Shown: one piece after another, positions 26,450 to 35,905 of the stretch | Layout: each line of letters opens with the position of its first letter | Position numbering within the stretch: the first letter of the stretch is position 1 | From: Megamonas sp. UBA1796 | Lineage (GTDB): Bacteria > Bacillota > Negativicutes > Selenomonadales > Selenomonadaceae | Assembly: GCA_002319795.1 (NCBI GenBank) | Contig: DCFU01000032.1 | Span: forward strand, 48,871-112,870 | Direction: 5' to 3' | Length of the DNA stretch: 64,000 nt | Translations under genes and position numbers: made by a program | Notes under the pieces: model-generated | The model's input: the letters and a program-made list of their open reading frames with translations, nothing else | Told to the model about the DNA's origin: nothing | The model's database searches: none

Positions 26450-26612
26450 TAATGAGCAGAACGGTCGATTTTTGTTTGTCTCAGCGGTACGTGAGGGGCG
26501 CAAGCAGGGTTGAGACTGACACGGTTATTTTTATTATAATTGTACGGTTCGGACTTAGAAGGTTATATTTTGTGGAGCACTATTAATATATAAATTTTCG
26601 GAGGTGTAATTT
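26450..26612 (+). promoter_or_regulatory. Long leader of RNase J gene with a hairpin
   Basis: GTCTCA (26478-26483) can pair with TGAGAC (26511-26516) around a G-rich loop, without a T-run directly after it. No known riboswitch class recognised and no ORF seen. The GGAGGTG ribosome-binding site is near its end. Confidence 0.4.
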
Positions 26613-28277
26613 TTGTCAAAAGGATCACAAAAACTTCAAATTATTCCGCTTGGCGGACTGGGAGAAATCGGCAAGAACATGACGGTCATCCGTGTAGATG
26701 ATGAGATACTTCTTATCGATTCAGGGTTAATGTTCCCAGATGAGGATATGTTAGGAATCGATTTGGTTATTCCTGATATAACTTACTTATTGGAAAATCG
26801 CGATTTAATTAAGGCGATTGTACTTACGCATGGACATGAGGATCATATCGGTGCACTCCCTTATGTGCTGAAGCAGCTTAATGTGCCTGTTTATGGGACA
26901 CGGCTTACTTTGGGTATTTTAGAGGGACGCTTGAAGGAAAATAATGTAGATTCAAGCAATCTGCATCCGGTCATGCAAGGTGACATTGTAAACATAGGCT
27001 GTTTCAGTGTCGGGTTTATTCGGGTAAATCACAGTATTCCGGATGCAGTAGGACTTTCTATCAAAACGCCTGTGGGCATGATTGTGCATACAGGGGATTT
27101 CAAACTGGACTACACGCCAGTTGATGGGAAAATGACGGATTTTCGTCGTTTTTCCGAGTTGGGGAACAAGGGTGTCCTCGTTATGATGGCGGATAGTACA
27201 AATGCGGAGAGAGAAGGCCATACTCCAAGTGAGAAGACCGTCGGAGCTGCTTTTGATAAGGCGTTTCATAATGCAAAGGGACGTATCATCATAGCAACTT
27301 TTTCTTCCAATGTACATCGTATTCAGCAGGCTATAGATACGGCTTGCCGCTATAAGAGGAAAGTGGCTGTGCTGGGGCGCAGCATGGTCAATGTTGTCAG
27401 CATTTCTTTGGAGCTTGGTTATATCAATGCGCCGGAGGGGACGCTGATTGATATTGATGAAATCAATAACTATCAAATGTCACAGGTTGTCATCATTACT
27501 ACGGGAAGTCAGGGCGAGCCTATGTCTGCTCTGACACGGATGGCTATGTCAGACCATCGTAAGGTGAGTATTGTGCCTGGCGATACAATTATTATTTCAG
27601 CAACGCCGATTCCGGGTAATGAAAAGCTGGTTTCCAAAACCATAGACAATCTGCTGAAGCTCGGTGCAAATGTTATTTATGGAAAATCCGAGGGCATTCA
27701 TGTGTCCGGGCATGCAAGCCAGGAAGAATTGAAGCTTATGCATAATCTTGTGCGGCCTAAGTTTTTCATTCCGGTGCATGGTGAATACCGCCATCTTGTA
27801 AAACATGCGAAATTGGCAGAGGATCTTGGCATGCCAAAGGAAAATATTTTTATCAGTGAGAATGGGCAGATCCTTGAATTTACAAGGGATAAAGGCGTTG
27901 TTGCTGGTAAGGTGACATCGGGAAGGGTACTTGTTGATGGGCTTGGTGTCGGAGATGTCGGCAACATTGTCCTTCGTGATCGTCGGCAGCTTTCACAGGA
28001 TGGTATTCTGATTATCGTTGTTACTATGGAAAAAACGTCGGGGCGGGTTGTTTCCGGGCCAGATATAGTATCGAGGGGATTTGTTTATGTCCGCGAGTCT
28101 GAAGCACTTATGGATGAAGCAAGAGACCGGGTCAGGCAGGCTTTGGAAAAATGTGAGGATGAGAAAATCACAGAGTGGTCTACCATTAAATCGAATGTCA
28201 GGGATGCGTTGGGAAGATATCTTTTTGAAAAAACGCGTCGTCGTCCAATGATTTTACCGATCATTATGGAGATTTAA
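26613..28277 (+). CDS. rnjA: Ribonuclease J
   Basis: Central RNA-decay and rRNA-maturation nuclease of Firmicutes, with 5'-3' exonuclease and endonuclease activity. The 554-residue protein has the metallo-beta-lactamase motif HGHEDHIG starting at residue 73, HTGDFKLD, the beta-CASP region with FSSNVHRIQQ and TGSQGEPMSALTRM, the GHASQEEL and PVHGEYRHL histidine motifs, and the J-specific C-terminal domain. TTG start with CGGAGGTG upstream. It has its own promoter and terminator. The length equals that of Bacillus RNase J1; only one J paralogue is in this window. Confidence 0.95.
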   Translation: MSKGSQKLQIIPLGGLGEIGKNMTVIRVDDEILLIDSGLMFPDEDMLGIDLVIPDITYLLENRDLIKAIVLTHGHEDHIGALPYVLKQLNVPVYGTRLTLGILEGRLKENNVDSSNLHPVMQGDIVNIGCFSVGFIRVNHSIPDAVGLSIKTPVGMIVHTGDFKLDYTPVDGKMTDFRRFSELGNKGVLVMMADSTNAEREGHTPSEKTVGAAFDKAFHNAKGRIIIATFSSNVHRIQQAIDTACRYKRKVAVLGRSMVNVVSISLELGYINAPEGTLIDIDEINNYQMSQVVIITTGSQGEPMSALTRMAMSDHRKVSIVPGDTIIISATPIPGNEKLVSKTIDNLLKLGANVIYGKSEGIHVSGHASQEELKLMHNLVRPKFFIPVHGEYRHLVKHAKLAEDLGMPKENIFISENGQILEFTRDKGVVAGKVTSGRVLVDGLGVGDVGNIVLRDRRQLSQDGILIIVVTMEKTSGRVVSGPDIVSRGFVYVRESEALMDEARDRVRQALEKCEDEKITEWSTIKSNVRDALGRYLFEKTRRRPMILPIIMEI

Positions 28278-28282
28278 CAAGT

Positions 28283-28318
28283 GACTGGAGGTCGTTATTG
28301 ACTTCCAGTTCTTTTTTT
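28283..28318 (+). terminator. Terminator after rnjA
   Basis: A stem of about 9 bp with a G-T pair (CTGGAGGTC with GACTTCCAG) followed by seven T. Confidence 0.85.
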
Positions 28319-28330
28319 ATCTAAAAAGGG

Positions 28331-28359
28331 TTTTCTATCTTTAAACGTGAATATATAAT
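28331..28359 (+). promoter_or_regulatory. Possible dnaE promoter
   Basis: A perfect TATAAT (28354-28359) with a weak -35 (TTTTCT, 28331-28336) at 17 bases. Confidence 0.4.
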
Positions 28360-28415
28360 AGTTGTAAAGATATTATGAAGGAAGGTGATTCCATATAGAA
28401 CCAGTAACGAGTGCC

Positions 28416-31400
28416 TTGCAGGAGGTTCGCCCCCCATTCACGCATCTGCATGTGCATACAGAATATAGTTTGTTGGATGGGGCCAGCAGGATCAAGGACT
28501 TAATTAAAACAACCAAAGAACTTGGCATGGATTCTATTGCCATTACAGATCATGGCGCGATGTATGGCGTCATAGATTTTTATAAAGAAGCTAAAAAAGA
28601 GGGAATCAAGCCGATTATCGGTTGTGAGGTTTATTTGGCACCAGGCTCACGGCACGATGATTTTGAGGTAAATGGTGCGAGATATTATCATCTTATTCTT
28701 CTAGCGGAGAATAATGATGGTTACCGGAATTTGGTCAAGCTTGTTTCTTTGGCGAATATTGAAGGTATGTATTATAAGCCCAGAGTGGATAAGGAACTGT
28801 TGCGTCAGTATCATGAGGGGATTATTTGTCTGAGTGCCTGCATTGCGGGTGAGATACCACAAATGATTCTTCAGGATAATATGGAACGGGCGGATGCTTT
28901 GGTAAGCGAGTATATAGAAATCTTTGGTAAGGATAATTTTTTTCTGGAAATACAGGATCATGGTATGTCTGAGGAGAAAAAATCCAACAAAGGGCTGGTG
29001 GCACTAGCTGAAAAATATGGTCTTGGGCTTGTAGCTACAAATGATTTGCACTATATTCGCCGGGAAGACAGTACGTTCCACGATGTTTTGCTCTGCATAC
29101 AGACCGGACGTACGGTTCAGGATGAGACCCGTATGCGTTTTCCCAGTGATGCGTTTTATTTGAAATCGCCCGAAGAAATGCAAAAATTGTTTCCAGTCTA
29201 TCCGGAAGCTTTGGCAAACACGCAGCGCATCGCCAACCGCTGCAATGTAGATTTCGAATTTGGACATTTGCATTTACCTAATTTTCCCTTGCCGGATGGC
29301 ATGACAGATGAAATGTATCTGCGCCAACTGTGTGAGGAGAAATTTGCTGCCAGGTATTCACCAATCACAGAGGAAGCCAGGAAACGTTTGGAATATGAGC
29401 TGGGGATTATTCATCACATGGGTTATGACAGCTATTTTCTCATCGTATGGGATTTTATCCGCTATGCACGCAGTAAGGGCATTGCTGTAGGTCCGGGACG
29501 AGGTTCTGCGGCAGGCAGCATAGTTGCTTACATTTTAGGGATAACGGATATAGACCCACTGAAATATGCCCTGCTTTTTGAACGGTTTTTGAATCCTGAT
29601 CGTGTGACAATGCCAGATATCGATATTGATTTTTGTTATATTAGGCGAGAGGAAGTCATTGACTATGTGAAACGTCGTTACGGCGATGATCATGTGGCTC
29701 AAATCGTAACCTTTGGTACCATGGCCGCAAAAGGTGCTGTGCGGGATGTTGGCAGAGCCCTCAATATGCCTTATGCAGATGTGGACCGTGTGGCGAAGAT
29801 GATACCTACAGAATTAGGGATTACACTGGATAAGGCTTTGAAAGAGTCCGGGGATTTAAAGAGCCTGTATGAAAGTGATGAGCAGGTAAAACGGCTTATA
29901 GATTTTGCCAGAAGTGTTGAGGGTCTCCCTCGACATTCTTCGACGCATGCGGCAGGAGTCGTAATTGCACGCAATCCATTGACGGATTATGTACCGGTAC
30001 AAATTTCAGAGGGGACCTTGGTAACACAATATGATAAGGATCATGTTGAGGAACTTGGCCTGCTGAAAATGGATTTTTTAGGTCTGCGTACGCTGACAGT
30101 TATAAGTAATGCTCTTGATAATATTAAAAAAGCTCGGGGTATCGAAATTGATATACAGCACATTCCCTTGGAGGATGATGCAGCATCCAGGATGCTTTGT
30201 GAAGGTAAAACGGGTGCGGTATTTCAAATGGAGTCTTCGGGAATGACCGCGCTGGTGAAAGAACTGCGTCCGGAAGGCTTTGCAGACCTTATTCCATTGG
30301 TAGCCTTATACAGACCGGGACCTTTGGGGAGTGGCATGGTGACGGATTTCATTAATGGGCGGCATGGTAAGAAACAGGTAACTTATATGCATCCGCTTTT
30401 GGAGCCGATACTCAAGGAAACTTTTGGCGTTGTATTGTACCAGGAGCAGGTCATGCAGATTGTCCAGGTGTTGGCGGGATTCACGCTTGGGCAGGCAGAT
30501 CTTTTGCGCCGTGCTATGGGAAAGAAAAAGCATGAGATACTGATGGCACAAAAAGAGAACTTTTTGAATGGGGCCAAAAGCAATGACATTGATACAAATT
30601 TAGCAAATACAATTTTTGATTTACTCACCCATTTCGCGGATTATGGCTTCAATAAGTCACATAGTGCGGCATATGCCCTGGTTGCCTGGCAGACGGTATA
30701 CCTTAAAGCGCATTATCCGCAGGAGTTCATGGCGGCTATGCTTTCGAGCATTATGGATACGAATGATAAGGTAAGCATCTATATCGACCAGTGCCGCCAT
30801 ATGGGAATACCAATCCTTCCACCGGATATCAATGCGAGTTCGGCATCTTTCAGCGTAGATGGTGATTCTATCCGCTTTGGGCTTGCTGCCGTGCGCAATG
30901 TAGGCGAGAATGCAATCCGCAATCTCGAGGAAGTACGCGGACAGGGTGGCCCGTTCAAATCGCTGCTGGATTTTTGTTCGCGTGTTGATATGCATATGAT
31001 GAACAAGAGGGTTCTTGATAGTCTGATCAAGTGTGGTGCCTTTGACTCACTTGGAGCAAAGCGATCGCAGTTGTTGGCGGTTCTGGAACAGGCACTTGAT
31101 ATGGCGGCAAGCCGGCAAAGGGATTTGGCGAGTGGACAATTAGGCCTCTTTGCAGAAGAAGTGACTGGGATAGAAGAGACTTTGCCGTTGCCGGATATAC
31201 CAGAGGCTGTTCCTAGTGAATTGCTTGCATGGGAAAAAGAAATAACAGGATTTTATATTACAGGCCATCCTCTGGACAGGTATGCAGATAAAATAAAAAA
31301 TTTTATCCGTATTGAGCAGGTTCTTTCCGGAGGACTGAAAGAAAACCAACTTGTCCGTATTGCGGGAATATTGGTCTCAACTAAACGTATAGCCACTAAA

Positions 31401-31823
31401 AAAGGTGATACAATGTGTTTTGCTGAGCTGGAGGACTTTACGCATCGTATTGAAATTGTAGTTTTTCCACGAGTGTTTTATCAAAGTCTTAATGTACTTA
31501 CACTGGATATGTCGGTTGTAGTACAGGGAAGAGTTAATATGACGGATGATGGGGCGAAGCTTATAGCAGATAAGATTTGTTCGCTTGAAGAATATCGCCC
31601 GGAATATTATATTACGATCCATAGGGAGCAGGAAAATGAGGATAATCTTAGGGCCTTGCGAGAAATTTTTATCCGGCATCATGGAGAGCATGTTGTTTAC
31701 TTGCATATGCAGGCAAGTAAACAGCAAATAAAAACGGAACCACAATTTTGGCTGGAACCGTCTGCAGAGGTGGTCAAAGAAATTGAAGCACTTTTAGGGG
31801 AAGGTGCTGTAAAACAACGATAA
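28416..31823 (+). CDS. dnaE: DNA polymerase III alpha subunit, DnaE type
   Basis: Replicative polymerase. About 1135 residues: a PHP domain first (HLHVHTEYSLLDGA, ITDHGAMYG), the C-family polymerase core with catalytic PDIDIDF (400-406) and GPGRGSAAGS, then helix-hairpin-helix and OB-fold parts. There is no 3'-5' exonuclease insert, so it is DnaE rather than PolC. The start is uncertain. TTG 28416 gives a normal N-terminus but has little ribosome-binding sequence. A strong site, GAAGGTGAT (28381-28389), instead points at an in-frame ATA at 28395, which would be a rare start codon and add seven residues. Confidence 0.94.
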   Translation: MQEVRPPFTHLHVHTEYSLLDGASRIKDLIKTTKELGMDSIAITDHGAMYGVIDFYKEAKKEGIKPIIGCEVYLAPGSRHDDFEVNGARYYHLILLAENNDGYRNLVKLVSLANIEGMYYKPRVDKELLRQYHEGIICLSACIAGEIPQMILQDNMERADALVSEYIEIFGKDNFFLEIQDHGMSEEKKSNKGLVALAEKYGLGLVATNDLHYIRREDSTFHDVLLCIQTGRTVQDETRMRFPSDAFYLKSPEEMQKLFPVYPEALANTQRIANRCNVDFEFGHLHLPNFPLPDGMTDEMYLRQLCEEKFAARYSPITEEARKRLEYELGIIHHMGYDSYFLIVWDFIRYARSKGIAVGPGRGSAAGSIVAYILGITDIDPLKYALLFERFLNPDRVTMPDIDIDFCYIRREEVIDYVKRRYGDDHVAQIVTFGTMAAKGAVRDVGRALNMPYADVDRVAKMIPTELGITLDKALKESGDLKSLYESDEQVKRLIDFARSVEGLPRHSSTHAAGVVIARNPLTDYVPVQISEGTLVTQYDKDHVEELGLLKMDFLGLRTLTVISNALDNIKKARGIEIDIQHIPLEDDAASRMLCEGKTGAVFQMESSGMTALVKELRPEGFADLIPLVALYRPGPLGSGMVTDFINGRHGKKQVTYMHPLLEPILKETFGVVLYQEQVMQIVQVLAGFTLGQADLLRRAMGKKKHEILMAQKENFLNGAKSNDIDTNLANTIFDLLTHFADYGFNKSHSAAYALVAWQTVYLKAHYPQEFMAAMLSSIMDTNDKVSIYIDQCRHMGIPILPPDINASSASFSVDGDSIRFGLAAVRNVGENAIRNLEEVRGQGGPFKSLLDFCSRVDMHMMNKRVLDSLIKCGAFDSLGAKRSQLLAVLEQALDMAASRQRDLASGQLGLFAEEVTGIEETLPLPDIPEAVPSELLAWEKEITGFYITGHPLDRYADKIKNFIRIEQVLSGGLKENQLVRIAGILVSTKRIATKKGDTMCFAELEDFTHRIEIVVFPRVFYQSLNVLTLDMSVVVQGRVNMTDDGAKLIADKICSLEEYRPEYYITIHREQENEDNLRALREIFIRHHGEHVVYLHMQASKQQIKTEPQFWLEPSAEVVKEIEALLGEGAVKQR

Positions 31824-31847
31824 AATTTTAAGGGGGTGATTTGTGCA

Positions 31848-32051
31848 GTGTGGACGTCGATATATATTGCCAATAATAAAATGCAGGCTGAGCAGATGCA
31901 GACTGCTTTAAAGGCAGAGGGAATCATGACAAATGTGCGTATTGTTGGAGGAACGGTTGTTCAGGACGAAAGCATGTTTGAAATTCAAGTATTAGAATCC
32001 GAGGTTGAAGAGGCGCAAAGTGTCGTCTTTGGTACAACAGAAAAAATATAA
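31848..32051 (+). CDS. Small signal-transducing-like protein (DUF2007 type)
   Basis: A 67-residue protein resembling the short alpha-beta DUF2007-like proteins found after dnaE in many clostridia (sometimes mislabelled glutamate decarboxylase). The function is unknown. Visible parts are the strand WTSIYIANN, helix MQAEQMQTALKAEG, strand-turn-strand NVRIVGGTVVQDESMFEIQVL, and a final helix. The start is GTG 31848, 7 bases after AAGGGGGTGAT; a GTG at 31836 lies inside that site. It is 24 bases after dnaE and 24 before the flavodoxin gene, so it is likely in the same operon. Confidence 0.75.
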   Translation: MWTSIYIANNKMQAEQMQTALKAEGIMTNVRIVGGTVVQDESMFEIQVLESEVEEAQSVVFGTTEKI

Positions 32052-32075
32052 AAATATAATGAGGAGATATTACAG

Positions 32076-32561
32076 ATGAAAATCACAATTGTATATTACA
32101 GTAAAACGGGCAAAACAAAAGAAATGGCAGAGGAAGTCGCTAAGGGCATACAGGAAGTAAAAGGCGTGGACGTCCGATTTTTCGATGTAGAAAATATCGA
32201 TATGGAGTATCTGGCTGAAAGCCGGGCTGTAATTTTTGGAACACCGACGTATTATGCAAATCTTTGCTGGCAGTTAAAGAAATTCTTTGATGAAAGCGGC
32301 GGCATTAATCTTTCGGGTAAATTGGGAGCTGCTTTTGCTACGGCAAATGTGCCACAGGGCGGTGCGGATGTAGCACTTCTGACCTTGATACAGCATATGA
32401 TGGTTAAGGGAATGCTGGTATATTCGGGAGGCACGACTCTGGGGCAGCCTTTTTTGCATTTAGGGGCTGCTGGCTGGCGAGATACTTTTGAGGAAAACAG
32501 ACACCTGTTCCGTGTTTTTGGCCAGAGGATTGCTGCTAAGGCACAAGAGATTTTTTCTTAA
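32076..32561 (+). CDS. Flavodoxin-family protein (NAD(P)H:quinone oxidoreductase-like)
   Basis: A 161-residue FMN-binding flavodoxin fold. The phosphate loop YYSKTGKTKEMA sits at the N-terminus. The FMN-contacting GTPTYYANLCWQLKKFFDE and a later TLGQPFLHLGAAGWRD region resemble WrbA-like and small multimeric flavodoxins. It probably carries electrons or reduces quinones; the partner is unknown. GAGGAG precedes the ATG. It follows dnaE and the small protein closely and is followed by a separate promoter for the carboxypeptidase gene. Confidence 0.82.
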   Translation: MKITIVYYSKTGKTKEMAEEVAKGIQEVKGVDVRFFDVENIDMEYLAESRAVIFGTPTYYANLCWQLKKFFDESGGINLSGKLGAAFATANVPQGGADVALLTLIQHMMVKGMLVYSGGTTLGQPFLHLGAAGWRDTFEENRHLFRVFGQRIAAKAQEIFS

Positions 32562-32597
32562 AATCTGGCTATGAACAATAAAATGCGTAAAATATCC

Positions 32598-32627
32598 TTG
32601 ACGCTGCTCCTTATGTTTCGCTATAAT
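32598..32627 (+). promoter_or_regulatory. Promoter of D,D-carboxypeptidase gene
   Basis: TTGACG (32598-32603), 18 bases, TATAAT (32622-32627). Confidence 0.7.
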
Positions 32628-32655
32628 ATTATGGTATATAGCGGGGGATTGACAA

Positions 32656-33843
32656 TTGAGACAGAGTAAGATACATTTTTTATTTATAGCACTTATTGCT
32701 TTTTATTTGAATATAGGACATACAATCGTGTCTGCTCAAGGGCTGCCAGTTCCAGACGGTTTGGTGGTTCCGGCAGGGGATGCTTTGCCGGGTGTTACAG
32801 CGAAAGCTGCTGTTGTTATGGATGCAGCGACTGGTAGGATACTTTATGCACGTAATATGGATGACAGGCATTATCCGGCCAGTACTACCAAGATAATGAC
32901 TTTGATTATAGCGCTTGAGCATGGGAGTCTTGATGATATCGTCACTGTAAGCGATAATGCCGGACATACGGAAGGGTCTACGATTTGGCTGGAGCCTGGA
33001 GAGAAAATGCGTTTTCTTGATCTTCTTTATGGTATGATGCTTGTATCGGGGAATGATGCAACTGTCGCTGTGGCCGAGCATGTTGCGGGTAGTGTGGATG
33101 CTTTTGCCGGAATGATGACAGATAAGGCGCATGCGCTTGGTGCGGTCAATACTTCGTTTGTGAATTCCAGTGGTCTGCCGGATGAACATCATTTTACGAC
33201 GGCGCATGACATGGCATTGATTGCCGCTTATGGGTATAAAAATCCGATGTTCGAGCAGATTGTCAGTACGAGAGAGATGCAAATTCCATGGATAAATCAT
33301 CCTGAGGGCCGTGGATTGCGTAATGAAAACAGGATGTTATGGCTGTATGATGGCGCCAATGGAGTAAAGACTGGGTATACGGATGCGGCTGGACGCTGTC
33401 TGGTTACCGCAGCGAAAAGGGATGGAATTCAGTTGATTTCCGTTGTTTTGGACAGTACGTATATGTGGAATGATTCGATAGCAATGCTGGATTATGGTTT
33501 TCAGCAGGTGCGCCCTGTACAGTTGGTAAGCAAAGACCGCGTAGTGAAGACTATAGAAGTTGCTTCAGGCAAACAGAAAAAACTCCGACTGAAAACCGCA
33601 GAGGAAATTCGTGTTCCTATAGCGTATGGAGATGATGTATCTGAGTTTTCACAGGTGATAGATGCACCGGAAAGAGTCTCCGCAGCTGTTCATAAGGGAG
33701 ATATTATAGGACGATTATTGATAAAATATGAGGGCAGGGAAGTTGCTTCTACGAACTTAGTGGCCATGGATTCAGTTGAAAAGAAATCTTTTTTTGCACT
33801 TTTAGATCAGGCAATAACTTATTTATTTGCATATGTATTTTAA
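32656..33843 (+). CDS. dacF: D-alanyl-D-alanine carboxypeptidase (DacF-like PBP)
   Basis: Low-molecular-weight penicillin-binding protein that trims the last D-alanine from peptidoglycan stem peptides outside the membrane. The 395-residue protein has a signal peptide (about 1-28), an S11 peptidase domain with the nucleophile motif STTK in YPASTTKIMT, SGN in LVSGNDATVA and KTG in VKTGYTDAAG, then a PBP5-like C-terminal domain. The terminal amphipathic stretch (FFALLDQAITYLFAYVF) probably anchors it to the membrane. TTG start behind GCGGGGG. Whether it works in vegetative growth or sporulation cannot be told here. Confidence 0.92.
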   Translation: MRQSKIHFLFIALIAFYLNIGHTIVSAQGLPVPDGLVVPAGDALPGVTAKAAVVMDAATGRILYARNMDDRHYPASTTKIMTLIIALEHGSLDDIVTVSDNAGHTEGSTIWLEPGEKMRFLDLLYGMMLVSGNDATVAVAEHVAGSVDAFAGMMTDKAHALGAVNTSFVNSSGLPDEHHFTTAHDMALIAAYGYKNPMFEQIVSTREMQIPWINHPEGRGLRNENRMLWLYDGANGVKTGYTDAAGRCLVTAAKRDGIQLISVVLDSTYMWNDSIAMLDYGFQQVRPVQLVSKDRVVKTIEVASGKQKKLRLKTAEEIRVPIAYGDDVSEFSQVIDAPERVSAAVHKGDIIGRLLIKYEGREVASTNLVAMDSVEKKSFFALLDQAITYLFAYVF

Positions 33844-33845
33844 CG

Positions 33846-33868
33846 GGGCTGGTTGACAGCCCTCTTTT
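33846..33868 (+). terminator. Short terminator after dacF
   Basis: GGGCT (33846-33850) pairs with AGCCC (33858-33862), followed by TCTTTTT. The stem is short, so some read-through into the next gene is likely. Confidence 0.6.
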
Positions 33869-33882
33869 TGTGAGGCATGTAT

Positions 33883-34608
33883 ATGGAACGATTACAGAAG
33901 ATCCTTAGCCAGGCGGGGATTGCTTCCCGTCGTGCGGCGGAGAAAATGATTTTAGATGGACGTGTGGCCGTTGACGGTCAATTGGTTACAGAATTAGGAA
34001 CCAGGGCAGATACGGAAAGTGCTGATATTACAGTTGATGGGAAATCTATTCGAAAAGCGGAAAAACATGTATATTATTTATTAAATAAACCAAAGGGGTA
34101 TTTGTCTACTGCGAAGGATGATCGTGGCAGGCAGACGGTTCTAGAGTTGCTTTCGGATGTTCGGGAGCGGGTTTATCCGGTAGGGAGATTAGATAATAAT
34201 ACAGAAGGTTTATTATTATTGACAAATGACGGTGAACTCATGAATGCGTTATTGCATCCAAAATCCAAAGTTTATAAAACCTATATTGCGCGTGTGAAGG
34301 GAACTCCCAGGGAGGAGAGCCTGGACATGCTTCGCCAAGGGATTGGACTGTCGGATGGAATGACAGCACCGGCTAAAGTTCGTATATTAGAACTGGATGC
34401 CGCCAGGGGAATGACGAAACTGGAGGTTTCTATTCATGAAGGGCGCAACCGACAGGTAAGGCGGATGTTCGAAGCTATCGGCCATAGGGTAGAGGCACTG
34501 AAACGTATAGAATTTGCTGGTTTGACACTTTCGGGTGTTCAACGGGGACAATATCGTGCTTTAACAAAAGATGAAATAGACTACCTTGGCTCGTTGACTG
34601 GGAAATAG
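33883..34608 (+). CDS. rluB: Ribosomal large-subunit pseudouridine synthase RluB
   Basis: Converts a uridine of 23S rRNA to pseudouridine (position 2605 in E. coli RluB; the site here is inferred). The 241-residue protein has an N-terminal S4 RNA-binding domain (MERLQKILSQAGIASRRAAE) and a pseudouridine synthase domain with the catalytic aspartate in VYPVGRLDNNTEGLLLLTND, plus HEGRNRQVRRMFEAIG. ATG 33883 is used because GAGG is 7 bases upstream; the ATG two codons earlier is too close to it. First of a long run of closely spaced genes through rpsA. Confidence 0.92.
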   Translation: MERLQKILSQAGIASRRAAEKMILDGRVAVDGQLVTELGTRADTESADITVDGKSIRKAEKHVYYLLNKPKGYLSTAKDDRGRQTVLELLSDVRERVYPVGRLDNNTEGLLLLTNDGELMNALLHPKSKVYKTYIARVKGTPREESLDMLRQGIGLSDGMTAPAKVRILELDAARGMTKLEVSIHEGRNRQVRRMFEAIGHRVEALKRIEFAGLTLSGVQRGQYRALTKDEIDYLGSLTGK

Positions 34609-34642
34609 TATAAAGACAAAGGAGGACAATCCAAACGGAATT

Positions 34643-35884
34643 ATGAAAAAAGTGATTGTAATAGGCGCTGGCCCTGCTGGGATGATGGCTGCCGTTAAGG
34701 CCGCGGAAAACGGAGCTCAGGTGGTTTTGTTAGAGAAAATGAAGCGCGTTGGTAAAAAAATGTCGATTACTGGTAAAGGTCGTTGCAATATAACAAATTC
34801 AGCAGATATTGCTGAAATCATCAAAAATATTCCCGGTAACGGGGTCTTTTTACATAGTGTATTGCATTCTTTTGATAATCAGGATGTTATGGAGTTTTTT
34901 CAGGAAAATGGTGTGCCTGTGAAAATAGAACGAGGGAACCGTGTATTTCCTGTGAGTGATAAAGCTGAAGATGTAGTAGGTGCGATGCTTCAAAAACTTC
35001 ATTTACTGGGAGTTCATATTCTAACCGAGAAGGCAGTTACAGATATTTTGACGATACAGGGAAGAGCCAGCGGAGTTCGACTGTTATCAGGAGAAACGTA
35101 TGAAGCAGATGCCGTGGTACTGGCAGTTGGCGGTGCCTCTTATCCAGGGACCGGGTCGACAGGGGATGGTTATAAAATTGCCAAGAAACTGGGACATACC
35201 GTTACAGAAGTCTATCCTTCCTTGGTGCCATTGGAAACTGATGAGGAATGGGTAAAGGATATGCAGGGTCTTTCACTGAAGAATGTACGTGTCGGTTTGT
35301 TGATTGACGGAGAAAAAATTACTGAGGACTTTGGCGAAATGATGTTTGCACATTTTGGTGTAACAGGTCCGATTGTCTTGTCATTAAGCCGCGTAGCTGC
35401 AGACTACTTGCGAAAGGGAAAACAGGTTGAATTAGTTATTGATTTAAAACCTGCATTGACACCAGAAAAATTGGATGCACGTCTACAGCGTGATTTTGAG
35501 AAATATATACGTAAGCAGATTAAAAATGGCCTGAACGATTTGCTGCCAGCCAAAATGATTGCACCGGTTATTGATTTGGCGTATATTGATCCGGAGAAAG
35601 AAATCCATCAGTTGACGAAGGCAGAACGTTTACGTATTGTGGCATTATTGAAGTGCCTGACTTTGACGATTACGGGGACAAGGCCGATGGCTGAGGCTAT
35701 CGTTACGGCTGGCGGCATATCAACTAGGGAAATACAGCCAAAGACAATGGAATCAAAACTTGTACCGGGCGTTTATTTTGCCGGAGAGGTTGTGGATATA
35801 GACGGCTTTACCGGAGGATTTAATTTGCAGGCAGCTTTTTCCATGGGGGCAGCTGCGGGTTGCTGGAGCGTATGGAATGATTGA
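34643..35884 (+). CDS. NAD(P)/FAD-dependent oxidoreductase, HI0933/BaiN family
   Basis: A flavoprotein of 413 residues in the HI0933-like family, which includes the bile-acid-modifying BaiN; the substrate here is unknown. The N-terminal Rossmann motif GAGPAGMMAAVKAAENGA binds FAD. TGKGRCNITNS, AVGGASYPGTGSTGDG and the C-terminal GFTGGFNLQAAFSMG are family signatures. GGAGGA lies upstream of the ATG. It lies 34 bases after rluB and 21 before aroA, in a housekeeping cluster. The usual gene neighbourhood gives no clear role. Confidence 0.88.
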   Translation: MKKVIVIGAGPAGMMAAVKAAENGAQVVLLEKMKRVGKKMSITGKGRCNITNSADIAEIIKNIPGNGVFLHSVLHSFDNQDVMEFFQENGVPVKIERGNRVFPVSDKAEDVVGAMLQKLHLLGVHILTEKAVTDILTIQGRASGVRLLSGETYEADAVVLAVGGASYPGTGSTGDGYKIAKKLGHTVTEVYPSLVPLETDEEWVKDMQGLSLKNVRVGLLIDGEKITEDFGEMMFAHFGVTGPIVLSLSRVAADYLRKGKQVELVIDLKPALTPEKLDARLQRDFEKYIRKQIKNGLNDLLPAKMIAPVIDLAYIDPEKEIHQLTKAERLRIVALLKCLTLTITGTRPMAEAIVTAGGISTREIQPKTMESKLVPGVYFAGEVVDIDGFTGGFNLQAAFSMGAAAGCWSVWND

Positions 35885-35905
35885 GGAAGAAAGGGTGGAT
35901 GATAG

